Source of the DNA: Streptomyces sp. col6
Lineage (GTDB): Bacteria > Actinomycetota > Actinomycetes > Streptomycetales > Streptomycetaceae
Assembly: GCF_008042035.1 (NCBI RefSeq)
Contig: NZ_RDBL01000011.1
Span: 9,424 to 70,444 of the forward strand
DNA length: 61,021 nt
Reading direction: 5' to 3'
Part shown: positions 33,871-41,581 of the stretch, one piece after another
How the letters are laid out: each line of letters opens with the position of its first letter
How positions within the stretch are numbered: position 1 is the stretch's first letter
Made by a program: the position numbers and the translations under genes
Notes under the pieces: model-generated
What the model saw: the letters and a program-made list of their open reading frames with translations, nothing else
What the model was told of the DNA's origin: nothing
Database searches by the model: none

Positions 33871-34359
33871 TCAGTCCACCGGGTGGCCCGGCGGAATGTC
33901 GATCGCACCGGTGACCGACAGGAACGGGAAACCCTTGTCCGCCGGGTGCCGCACCTCCTGCGGCGCGAGCAGGAACCCGACGTGGTCCCCGCCGTCGACG
34001 CGCTGCTCGACGCGGCCGACGAACCACGCGGGGGCCTCGTCCAGCACCGGCACCCCGCCCGGCCCGGGATGCCAGGCGACCCGCGCGAACTTGTCCGTAC
34101 GGTCTCCGGTCTCGCCGCCGAAGAGGCGCGCCAGTGCCCTCTGGTCCCGGCGGAGCAGATGGACGGCGAGGTGGTCGGCCCGCGCGGCGACACGGCAGGT
34201 GCGGTTCAGCTCCGACACCCACACCATGAACCGGGCCGGACGCATCGAGCACTGCGAACCGAAGCCGACGAGACAGCCGGCCCGCTCACCGTCCGCCTCG
34301 GCGGTCACCACATACATCGGATAGTCGAGCGCGTCGGTGAAGCGGTCGAATGCGATCAC
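33871..34359 (-). CDS. flavin reductase-like domain protein
   Basis: A 162-residue FMN-binding split-barrel protein: PMYVVTAEADGERAGCLVGFGSQCSMRPARFMVWVSELNRT is the flavin-reductase opening, with the typical GxxxD and HAVH-like strand (LAVHLL) following. It could reduce flavin for a monooxygenase or be a flavin-binding protein. The GTG at 34359 has AAGGAG 7 bases upstream; the open frame continues to 34446 through a terminator hairpin and is not used. It converges on the SRPBCC gene with 6 bases between the stops. Confidence 0.82.
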   Translation of the reverse strand: MIAFDRFTDALDYPMYVVTAEADGERAGCLVGFGSQCSMRPARFMVWVSELNRTCRVAARADHLAVHLLRRDQRALARLFGGETGDRTDKFARVAWHPGPGGVPVLDEAPAWFVGRVEQRVDGGDHVGFLLAPQEVRHPADKGFPFLSVTGAIDIPPGHPVD

Positions 34360-34401
34360 GGTGTGGCTCCTTGTCCGGGGTCTCCCTACGGGCCTGTTAC
34401 G

Positions 34402-34439
34402 GCACCACCCCGCCGGTGAAGAAACCGGCGGGGTGGTGC
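34402..34439 (-). terminator. hairpin terminator of the AUR1-like PAP2 gene
   Basis: Perfect 16-bp arms (34402-34417 and 34424-34439) with the loop GAAGAA, 33 bases downstream of the minus-strand stop at 34472. Confidence 0.85.
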
Positions 34440-34471
34440 GGGCCAACGTTACCCAGGTACGCGGGCGGGGT

Positions 34472-35833
34472 TCAGGCCATCTCGGGCTGTGGTTCCAGCT
34501 TCGGCGCGGGCGCCGCCTTCGGCTCCCACCGCCGGTTGAGCCGTACGTAACCGTAGATCACCGATCCCATGGCCAGCAGGAGCAGCGGTCCGAACAGCCA
34601 CGGGTAGTGGGCCATCTCCAGCGACAGATAGCGGTACGCCACCAGGAGCGCGGCGAACACCACCGTGCCGTAGGCGACCAGCTGAACGGCCGACCGGTCC
34701 CAGCCGCGTTCGAGCGCGCGCATGCCCGTCTCGATCGTGAGCGTGAACACCACACCGGCGACAAGGTCCGCGCCGTAGTGGTAGCCGAAGCCCAGGGTCG
34801 CGGCGAGCGTGGCGACCAGCCAGAAGGCGCCGGCGTACTGGAGGAACTTCGGGCCCTTGCGGGAGTGGATGAAGATCGCGGTGGCCCACGCGGTGTGCAG
34901 GCTGGGCATGCAGTTGCGCGGGGTGATCTCGTCGAACGGCATGTGGTGGGGGGTGCCGATCGGAACGGCGGTCCCGGGCCACAGGTCGGCCACCGCCCAG
35001 TGCCCGCCGTCGGCGCCGTACGCGAAGACCGGGCCGACCACCGGGAAGATCATGTAGATGGCCGGGCCGAGGAGACCGATCACCAGAAAGGTGCGCACCA
35101 GGTGGTGGCCGGGGAAGACGCGGTCGGTCGCCACGTTGCGCAGCTGGTACAGCGCGACACAGACCGCGGCGACCGCCAGCTGCGCGTAGACGGCGTTGAG
35201 GAAGTGGGCGCCGGCCGAGCCGGTCGCTTCGACGAGCCGCCCCACCAGCCAGGACGGGTTGCCGAGCGCGTGGTCGGCGTTGGCCATGTACTGGTCGAGC
35301 ACATCGGGGCGCGTCTTCGAGGTGATGAGCAGCCAGGTGTCACCGGTCTTCCGCCCGGTCACCAGGAGCAGACCCAGACCGACGCCCTTCAGGAGCAGCA
35401 TGCGTTCCTGGCCCGTGCGACGGGTGAGGGCGATGACCGTGACCCCGATGATCACCCACAGCGCGCCGTTCCCGAAGGGGTGTCCCTCGGTGACGGGAGC
35501 GTCGGCCACCCACCGGATCAGCGCGATGACGAGGTCGATGCCGGCCGCTACACCGAGCGCGATGAAACGCTGCCGCCAGGTGAGGACCACCATCATCAGA
35601 CCCATGCTGGCGTACAGCAGGAAGCCCGACTTGGGTGCGACCACCACTTCCTGGACCTGCGTGGTCATCGGCCCCGGCAGCCCGTAGTGGCGTGCGGCGA
35701 ACTCCAGCGCGACAAGGAACGCGAGCGTCACCACCGCCGCCGCCGTCCAGAGGATCGCCCGCGGCCGGCGCCACGCGGCGAAGGGTATTCGTCGGCTTAT
35801 TCGCGAAAACGCCCGCGATGCTATAGGTATCAA
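34472..35833 (-). CDS. AUR1-like PAP2-superfamily membrane protein
   Basis: A 453-residue polytopic protein with about ten hydrophobic helices. In the second half CMPSLHTAWA and GYHYGADLVAG are the catalytic motifs of the inositol-phosphoryl-ceramide-synthase-like (AUR1/IPCS) branch of the PAP2 superfamily, which transfers or removes phosphorylated head groups. Bacterial members are often involved in inositol phospholipid or cell-envelope glycolipid synthesis, but the substrate is unknown. The best start is TTG at 35833 with a weak GAGA site; the first codons include rare ATA codons, so the true start may lie further in. The 229 bases upstream (35834-36062) are relatively AT-rich and hold a promoter region and a terminator. 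Confidence 0.8.
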   Translation of the reverse strand: MIPIASRAFSRISRRIPFAAWRRPRAILWTAAAVVTLAFLVALEFAARHYGLPGPMTTQVQEVVVAPKSGFLLYASMGLMMVVLTWRQRFIALGVAAGIDLVIALIRWVADAPVTEGHPFGNGALWVIIGVTVIALTRRTGQERMLLLKGVGLGLLLVTGRKTGDTWLLITSKTRPDVLDQYMANADHALGNPSWLVGRLVEATGSAGAHFLNAVYAQLAVAAVCVALYQLRNVATDRVFPGHHLVRTFLVIGLLGPAIYMIFPVVGPVFAYGADGGHWAVADLWPGTAVPIGTPHHMPFDEITPRNCMPSLHTAWATAIFIHSRKGPKFLQYAGAFWLVATLAATLGFGYHYGADLVAGVVFTLTIETGMRALERGWDRSAVQLVAYGTVVFAALLVAYRYLSLEMAHYPWLFGPLLLLAMGSVIYGYVRLNRRWEPKAAPAPKLEPQPEMA

Positions 35834-36001
35834 TTCTCTGGCCGATGTCCTGGGTTTTGGTCAAATAGGTCGCTTTTCATGCCTTATGGCATGGTGTGCG
35901 GGCGATGAGGGTGGTCGCCGGGGTGGGATCATGCTAACCGAGCGGTTTCGACGGGTATTCGCCGGTCATGGACGCGCGAAAAGTCCTGTCCCGAAAGAGG
36001 T

Positions 36002-36026
36002 GTAGCCCGCCACGGGGGCGGGCTAC
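36002..36026 (-). terminator. hairpin terminator of the cellulase gene
   Basis: GTAGCCCGCC (36002-36011) and GGCGGGCTAC (36017-36026) form a perfect 10-bp stem with a 5-base loop, 36 bases downstream of the stop at 36063. Confidence 0.8.
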
Positions 36027-36062
36027 GGTGCTCCTCCCTGCGGAGCGGTGGGTGCGGGACGG

Positions 36063-37862
36063 TCAGGAGAGCGTGCAGCTCACGGTCGGCACGGCGCCGG
36101 CGGCCGGTGTGCCCTGGAAACCGAAGCCGGTGTGCGCCCCTGCCGCGAGGCCGCCGTTGTAGTCGGTGCTGGTGACGGTGACGGAAGCGCCGGTCTGGGT
36201 GTAGGACGCGTTCCACATGTTCGTGATCTTCTGGCTGCCGCCGTAGGTCCAGGTCAGCTTCCACGAGGTGGCGGGCGCCGTACCCGTGTTGGTCACGGTG
36301 ACGTCCACCCCGAACCCGCTGCCCCAGTCCCCGTTCACGGTGTAGACGGCCTTGCAGCCGGTGTTGCCGCCGGCGCCGGTCGTGGTGGCCGCGGCGGACG
36401 CGGAGGGTGTCGAGGTGTTGCCCGCGGCATCGCGGGCCCGGACGGTGTACGTGTACGAGGTGCCGGCCGTCACGCCGGTGTCCGTGAACGTGGTGCCGGT
36501 GGCGGTGCCGGCCTTGGTGGAGCCGCGGTACACGTCGTAGCCGGTGACTCCGGTGTCGTCGGACGCGGCCTTCCAGGACAGGGAGACGGACGTCGCGGTG
36601 GTCCCGGTGACGGTGAGGCCCGTCGGGGCCGTGGGCGCCTGGGTGTCGCCCCCGCCGCTGCCGGTGCCGTTGCCGAAGTCGGGCGCCTTGATGCTCGCCA
36701 GGTAGCCGTCCTTCACGGTGTCGACCGAGGTCCAGTCGTCCTTGAGGATGCCGCCGGTGTCCCCGGAGTTCGGGTTCCAGGACCAGAAGGTCCACGAGAA
36801 GCTGTCGGCCCCGTACTGGCTCGTCGGCCGCAGATAGCCGGCCAGGGCCTTGAGCCACTTCTGGTCGGTCGTGGACTGGAGCGTGGTGCCGAACTCACCC
36901 ACCCACACCGGGGCGATGTTCTGCTTGAAGATGTAGCCCCAGTACTTGTCCCAGACGCCGGGCATGTTGTCGGGGAACGAGGCGTCGGTGAACCACGGCT
37001 GCTGGGCGACGCTGGTGGCGTAGTCGTGCGCCGAGTACACCACCCGGTGCGGCATGCTCAGCTCCACCGGGTACTGGCCGACGCCCATGAGGTTGCCGCC
37101 CCACCAGCCGGACACCCCGTCGACGGTCTGCACCCCTTCCACGAAGATCAGCAGGTTCGGGTTGGCCGACAGGACGGCGTCGCCGCCGCGCTCCGCCGCC
37201 AGTCGCCAGTCCTTCGTGGTGTCACCGCAGCCCCAGCAGGCGGGGTCGTGCGGTTCGTTGTGCAGGTCGATGCCGACCACCGCGTCGTTGCCCGCGTACC
37301 GGGCGGCCAGCGACGTGAGGTTGGCCAGCCAGGTGGACTCGGGGACGGCCGAGGTGTACCAGAGCGCCGACTGGCCTGCCGAGTCCGGGCGGTGCCGGTC
37401 CAGGATGACCTTCATGCCGACGCTGCCCGCGTGGTCCACGATGCGGTCCATCACCTGGAGCGAGTCGAGTCCCTGCAGGTCGGTGTTCATCCCGCCCGAA
37501 TAGTTGATGCTCGCCGGGTCGGTGCCGGCGAAGATGTCGTCGCTGTAGGGCAGCCGGATGGTGTTGTAGCCCAGCGACCGCATCTGGTCGATCATGCTCT
37601 TGTAGTCGCGTGACCACAGGCCGTGAGGCACGTAGTTGGCGGTCTCGAAGCCGAACCAGTTGATGCCGGCGATGCGCACCGGCCGGTCGGCGGCGTCCAG
37701 GATCTGCCGCCCGCTGGTGTGCCAGTAGCCCGACCCGGCAGCCGTCGCGGCCGGCTGGGCGGCCGAGGCCGTGGCGGCGCCGACAAGGGGCAGGAGCAGG
37801 GCGGCCGCGCCGAAGGCGGCGGCTCTGGCGGCTCTGCGGAGGGTGCGGAGAGGGTGAAGCAC
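36063..37862 (-). CDS. secreted cellulase: GH5 - FN3 - CBM2
   Basis: A 599-residue modular endoglucanase. A signal peptide (about 1-37, ending ATASA) is followed by a GH5 domain (about 40-390) with the acid/base Glu in DLHNEPH near 198 and the nucleophile Glu in WVGEFGT near 323. A Gly-rich linker and a fibronectin type III domain (about 405-492) lead to a C-terminal CBM2 (about 500-599) with the two terminal Cys and surface Trp residues for crystalline cellulose. The GTG at 37862 is preferred because GAGAGGA lies 9-12 bases upstream and it begins the signal peptide; the longer frame upstream is not coding. A consensus CebR box lies 46 bases upstream, so cellobiose/cellotriose induction is expected. 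Confidence 0.95.
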   Translation of the reverse strand: MLHPLRTLRRAARAAAFGAAALLLPLVGAATASAAQPAATAAGSGYWHTSGRQILDAADRPVRIAGINWFGFETANYVPHGLWSRDYKSMIDQMRSLGYNTIRLPYSDDIFAGTDPASINYSGGMNTDLQGLDSLQVMDRIVDHAGSVGMKVILDRHRPDSAGQSALWYTSAVPESTWLANLTSLAARYAGNDAVVGIDLHNEPHDPACWGCGDTTKDWRLAAERGGDAVLSANPNLLIFVEGVQTVDGVSGWWGGNLMGVGQYPVELSMPHRVVYSAHDYATSVAQQPWFTDASFPDNMPGVWDKYWGYIFKQNIAPVWVGEFGTTLQSTTDQKWLKALAGYLRPTSQYGADSFSWTFWSWNPNSGDTGGILKDDWTSVDTVKDGYLASIKAPDFGNGTGSGGGDTQAPTAPTGLTVTGTTATSVSLSWKAASDDTGVTGYDVYRGSTKAGTATGTTFTDTGVTAGTSYTYTVRARDAAGNTSTPSASAAATTTGAGGNTGCKAVYTVNGDWGSGFGVDVTVTNTGTAPATSWKLTWTYGGSQKITNMWNASYTQTGASVTVTSTDYNGGLAAGAHTGFGFQGTPAAGAVPTVSCTLS

Positions 37863-37907
37863 GGTGCTGGTTCCTCTCTCGGGGGCGCGGTGTCGGCGCG
37901 AGAAGGG

Positions 37908-37921
37908 TGGGAGCGCTCCCA
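37908..37921. promoter_or_regulatory. CebR operator (cellulose-utilisation repressor box)
   Basis: TGGGAGCGCTCCCA is identical to the published 14-bp CebR consensus. It lies between the candidate promoter and the cellulase start, so CebR would repress by blocking elongation unless released by cello-oligosaccharides. Confidence 0.92.
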
Positions 37922-38047
37922 TCTCGCGCCGCGCGCCGCGCCGCCTGTGATGTGGGGACGGGGGTGCGGGAGTCGCCGGCCACCTCCCCGCTGCCGGGGT
38001 GGAGTCCCGTTGCCCGGGGGTGGGGTGGGTGGCGGTGACCCGGCGCC

Positions 38048-38077
38048 ATAAAAGCGATAGAGCCATGGGCATGTCAA
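38048..38077 (-). promoter_or_regulatory. candidate cellulase promoter
   Basis: On the minus strand TTGACA (38077-38072) and TTTTAT (38053-38048) are separated by 18 bases. It would start transcription near 38041, about 120 bases upstream of the CebR box. The 370-base divergent gap 37863-38232 holds no gene; a nearer promoter is also possible. Confidence 0.5.
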
Positions 38078-38210
38078 TGGGGCGTGCGGCGTTCATGTGT
38101 TGAAGGCAGTGAGGCGGGTGTGGCAGGCGCCCGCGGCGCGCGCCGTTCGGGATGGGTTCCGGAATGAGGTGGACGCCCACGCCTCGCGATGTAAAGATAT
38201 GTCACATGAC

Positions 38211-38222
38211 GCATGATCATGC
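38211..38222. promoter_or_regulatory. 12-bp palindrome at the argJ-like start
   Basis: GCATGATCATGC is a perfect palindrome 11 bases upstream of the ATG at 38233. Its position and TGCAT-like half-sites could suit an ArgR-type or other operator covering the ribosome site, but the match to a known Arg box is not proven. Confidence 0.35.
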
Positions 38223-38232
38223 ATTGCCGTAT

Positions 38233-39402
38233 ATGAGCGACACCCTGACCTGGCCGACGGGCTTTCTCGCGTACACCGGTCACGGTGGGCTGCGCGAGGA
38301 GGGCGACGACATCTCGATCGTCGCATCGGACCGGCCGGCGGTAAGTGCCGCCGTGTTCACGCAGAGCCTCTTCGCGGGACCGGCCGTGGTGCTCAGCCGC
38401 AGGCACGCCGCCGGGCGCAGCCTGAGCGCCGTGACCACGCTGGCGCAGAACGCCAATGTCGCCACCGGGCGCCAGGGCGAGGAGAACGCCGCCGAGGTCG
38501 TCCGCCGCGTCGCCGGGATCCTCGGGGTCCCCGAAGGCGATGTGCTCATCGGTTCCACGGGTGTCATCGGCCGCCCGCTGCCGATGACCACCATCCTCCC
38601 GCACTTCGACAGGACCGCCGAGCGGGGCATCGCGGCGTTCACGGCCGGCCCCCGGGACGTGGCCCGCGCGATGATGACCACCGACACCCGCCCCAAGACC
38701 GCCGTCCGCACCGTCGGGCGGGCCCGCATCGTGGGTGTCGCCAAGGGGGTCGGCATGCTGGAGCCCAACATGGCCACGATGCTCGCCTATGTATTCACCG
38801 ATGCCGAGCTGGCGCCGGCCGACCTGGACGCCGCGTTGCGCGGGGCGGTGGACCGCACGTTCAACTGTCTGAGCGTCGACACCGACACCTCCACCTCCGA
38901 CACCGTGGCCGTCATCGCCAACGGGGCGGCCGGAGCGGTCGATCCGGTGCTGTTCGCCGAGGCGCTCGCGGACCTGTGCCTGGAGCTCACCCTGCAACTG
39001 GCGAGCGACGGCGAAGGGGCCACCAAGCTGCTGCGTGTCACCGTGGGCGGCGCCCGCGACCACGCGCAGGCCAAACGCGTCGCCAAGAGCGTGGTGAACT
39101 CCCCGCTGGTGAAGACCGCCGTCCATGGCGCCGACCCCAACTGGGGGCGGGTTCTCATGGCGATCGGCAAGAACACCGACGACACCGACATCCACCCGGA
39201 CGCCGTCACCGTGAAGTTCGGGGACATCGAGGTGTATCCGGAGGAGCCCGAGGCGGACACCCTCGGAAAACTCGTGGACCTCATGCGGCGCGACGAGGTG
39301 GACATCGCGATCACGCTCGGCCTCGGTGGTGGTGAAGCGACCGTGTACGGCTGCGACCTGTCGGCCGGCTACATCCGCGTCAACGCCGACTACACGACCT
39401 GA
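38233..39402 (+). CDS. ornithine/glutamate N-acetyltransferase, ArgJ/OAT2-like paralogue
   Basis: A 389-residue autoproteolytic acetyltransferase. The cleavage site is seen in KGVGMLEPNMATML, where Thr182 becomes the N-terminal nucleophile of the beta chain. The C-terminal ending YGCDLSAGYIRVNADYTT and the KGVGMLEP motif resemble OAT2 from the clavulanic acid cluster more than housekeeping ArgJ. No argC, argB or argD is adjacent, so this is an orphan paralogue that transfers acetyl from N-acetylornithine to glutamate or a related acceptor. The ATG at 38233 aligns with the MSD start of relatives; no clear ribosome site is present and the mRNA may be leaderless. An upstream in-frame ATG lies at 38206. 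Confidence 0.9.
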   Translation: MSDTLTWPTGFLAYTGHGGLREEGDDISIVASDRPAVSAAVFTQSLFAGPAVVLSRRHAAGRSLSAVTTLAQNANVATGRQGEENAAEVVRRVAGILGVPEGDVLIGSTGVIGRPLPMTTILPHFDRTAERGIAAFTAGPRDVARAMMTTDTRPKTAVRTVGRARIVGVAKGVGMLEPNMATMLAYVFTDAELAPADLDAALRGAVDRTFNCLSVDTDTSTSDTVAVIANGAAGAVDPVLFAEALADLCLELTLQLASDGEGATKLLRVTVGGARDHAQAKRVAKSVVNSPLVKTAVHGADPNWGRVLMAIGKNTDDTDIHPDAVTVKFGDIEVYPEEPEADTLGKLVDLMRRDEVDIAITLGLGGGEATVYGCDLSAGYIRVNADYTT

Positions 39403-39435
39403 CGAGCCGGTCCGCCGCCCCGGCGACGGACCGCG

Positions 39436-39804
39436 CTACACCCGTACGAAGGACCCCACCAGCACCGCCAGGGAAACCACGAGCATGCCGAGGCAGTTCA
39501 CCCAGAACGTGGTGTTGAGGGCCCGTGCGCGGATGTGTGCCACGGCGGCGGCGATGAAGTAGACCACGATCGCCGCCGTCGTTGTCATCGCGACACCGGA
39601 GACCCAGAAGCCGACGACCAGGCCCACCACCGACGCGGTCTTGGCGGTGGTCAGCACCCACCACCAGTCGCGCGGCAGCCGCACGCCCTCCAGGCAGTCG
39701 ACGATGAACCGGGGCGGGCGCAGCATCATCGCCGCGTCGCCGGCCTGGATGACGAGCAGAACCACCACCGGCCATACGGGGGAGGGGAGTTCGGAGAGTG
39801 TCAT
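39436..39804 (-). CDS. small DoxX-like membrane protein
   Basis: A 122-residue protein with four hydrophobic helices (about 10-27, 52-70, 72-92 and 100-120) and short loops. The pattern WVLTTAKTASVVGLVVGF matches DoxX-like/DUF proteins of actinomycetes. The start lies 3 bases after the stop of the TetR gene, so the two form one operon and the regulator probably controls it. The function is unknown. Confidence 0.7.
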   Translation of the reverse strand: MTLSELPSPVWPVVVLLVIQAGDAAMMLRPPRFIVDCLEGVRLPRDWWWVLTTAKTASVVGLVVGFWVSGVAMTTTAAIVVYFIAAAVAHIRARALNTTFWVNCLGMLVVSLAVLVGSFVRV

Positions 39805-39807
39805 CGG

Positions 39808-40413
39808 TCAGTTCCCTTCCTGGGCGGCGACGAACGCGGCGATGGTCCGGAGCCTCACCGCCGTCTGCTGGTGGTCGGTCGTTCCGGCGGCGAGCAGCAT
39901 CAGTTCCCCCAGGTAGCCGGCGAACATCACCTGCGCGCCGAGCCGGGCCCGCTCCTCGGGCATGCCCGCGTTGACCATCGCGGCCGTGAGGTTGTTCTCG
40001 GTGAGCGTGCGCAGTGCGCCCAGGGCGGCGTTCTCGGGCCGGCCCCGGGCCAGCGTCCGGAAGTACGCGCGGGCGAGGTCGTCGTTCTCGGCGAACAGCC
40101 CCAGGAACGGGTCGAAGTAGTGGGCCAGATACTCCACGGCGGGCTGTGCGGCCCCTGCCGTCGCCGGTTCGGGCGGGGCGGGGATGCGGTCGGCGATGGC
40201 CTGGTCGTACACCAGGCTCAGCAGCGACTCCTTGTCCCCGACGGCCATGACCGCGCCCACCGAAACCCCGGCCTCGGCGGCGATCTGACGCACCGTCGTG
40301 TTCTGGAAGCCGTGCTCCGTGAAGAGCCGGGCGGCCGCCTCGACGATGCGGGCGGCGGTCCGCCGCTTCTGCGCCGCGCGCGTTGACTGAACCTGTTCAT
40401 CGAACACGTTCAC
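39808..40413 (-). CDS. TetR-family regulator
   Basis: A 201-residue repressor with the N-terminal helix-turn-helix RIVEAAARLFTEHGFQNTTVRQIAAEAGVSVGAVMAVGDKESLL (about 22-66), in which GAVMAVGDKE replaces the usual GTFYRHFGSKE. The C-terminal ligand domain is unspecific. It is followed directly by a small membrane protein, the presumed target, and its promoter region contains a GAAC...GTTC-type imperfect repeat near 40402-40412 that may be self-operator. Confidence 0.88.
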   Translation of the reverse strand: MNVFDEQVQSTRAAQKRRTAARIVEAAARLFTEHGFQNTTVRQIAAEAGVSVGAVMAVGDKESLLSLVYDQAIADRIPAPPEPATAGAAQPAVEYLAHYFDPFLGLFAENDDLARAYFRTLARGRPENAALGALRTLTENNLTAAMVNAGMPEERARLGAQVMFAGYLGELMLLAAGTTDHQQTAVRLRTIAAFVAAQEGN

Positions 40414-40442
40414 AATGTACGGGCGTGAGCGCGCCCATGCAA

Positions 40443-40476
40443 GAGCCCCGGCCCGCGCAGTGGCGGACCGGGGCTC
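40443..40476 (-). terminator. hairpin terminator of the LLM oxidoreductase gene
   Basis: GAGCCCCGG (40443-40451) pairs with CCGGGGCTC (40468-40476), with further pairing in between, 11 bases past the minus-strand stop at 40487. Confidence 0.75.
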
Positions 40477-40486
40477 CGGAAGAGCT

Positions 40487-41377
40487 CTACAGTTCGTCGC
40501 CGAACGCGTCGGCCAGCTCGCGGTACTCGGCCAGCGGCAGCCCGGTCTTCCCCCGGTCGGCGGTGACCACCTGGAGTGCCACGTGGTTCGCCCCGGCGTC
40601 GAAGTACTCGTTCGCCCGCGCCTTCACCCGCTCGGCGTCGCCGAGGGCGAACAGGGCGTCCAGCAGACGCGCACTGCCCCCGTCCTCGAAGTCGCTCTCC
40701 GTGAAGCCGAGGCGCAGCAGGTTGCCCGTGTAGTTGGGCAGCTTGAGGTACATCGCCAGCATGGCGCGGGCCGTGTCGCATGCCCGGTCGAGATCGGTGT
40801 CGAGCACGACGGACAGCTCGGGGGCGAGCAGCGCGTCCGGTCCGAGCGCCTCGCGCGCCTCCGCCGTGTGCGCGGCCGTGACGAGGTAGGGGTGTGCGCC
40901 CAGCGCCCGGTCCGACGCGAGCTTCAGCATCCTCGGGCCGAGCGCCGCCAGCACCCGGTGCCCGGAGCCCACGGACGGGTCGGCGGCGTCCAGGGCGTCG
41001 AGGTAGGCCACCATCGCGCTGTACGGCTTCGCGTACTGGGGGGCCAGCGCGTCGTGGCTGACGCCCAGGCCGAGGACGAAACGGCCCCGGGCGTGCGCGT
41101 CGATCGCGGAGATCCGGGCCGCCACCTCCTCGGCGGTGTGGTTCCAGATGCTCAGGATGCCGGTGGCGACGGTGATGGCCGAGGTGGCGTCGACGATCGC
41201 GGCGGCGTCGTCGGGCGAGGGGCTGCTGCCGAGCCACAGCGTCCCGTATCCGAGCGCCTCGATCTCCGCGACCGCCTCCTCGATCGCCTTCTTTCCGTCG
41301 GCGTCCACCCGCGACGCGTGCAGCGCCCCGTTCCAGATGCCGACCCGGCCGAACGTCTCACGTGTCTCAGAAGTCAT
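40487..41377 (-). CDS. LLM-class F420-dependent oxidoreductase
   Basis: A 296-residue luciferase-like TIM-barrel oxidoreductase of the F420-dependent (TIGR03620-type) group. Landmarks are IEALGYGTLWLGSS, ITVATGILSIWNHTAEEVAA, RFVLGLGVSHDALAPQYAKPYSAM and LAALGPRMLKLASDRALGAHPY, in the family order. It should carry out hydride transfer on an unknown substrate using reduced F420. It is divergent from the MFS transporter gene at 41582. Confidence 0.9.
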   Translation of the reverse strand: MTSETRETFGRVGIWNGALHASRVDADGKKAIEEAVAEIEALGYGTLWLGSSPSPDDAAAIVDATSAITVATGILSIWNHTAEEVAARISAIDAHARGRFVLGLGVSHDALAPQYAKPYSAMVAYLDALDAADPSVGSGHRVLAALGPRMLKLASDRALGAHPYLVTAAHTAEAREALGPDALLAPELSVVLDTDLDRACDTARAMLAMYLKLPNYTGNLLRLGFTESDFEDGGSARLLDALFALGDAERVKARANEYFDAGANHVALQVVTADRGKTGLPLAEYRELADAFGDEL

Positions 41378-41581
41378 GCCGGGGGCAACAGCGCCGGGCT
41401 CCCGCTATTCCCGGGCCGCTGCGACCGGGCCGGTTCCCGCCCGACACGCCGTCACCGCGCCGTGAGCGCGACCCGTGTGGACGAGTCGCCGCGTGTGCGG
41501 CGGCGGCGCCGGGGCAACTGGCGGATATTGGATGCTCTGCGCCCCGCAGGACATACCCGCCCGGACGAGGAGGCAGCTGCC

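Noticed and set aside
38152..38232. N-terminal extension of the argJ-like gene
   Set aside because: The extra 27 residues have no counterpart in ArgJ/OAT2 proteins and cover the palindrome and AT-rich promoter-like bases.
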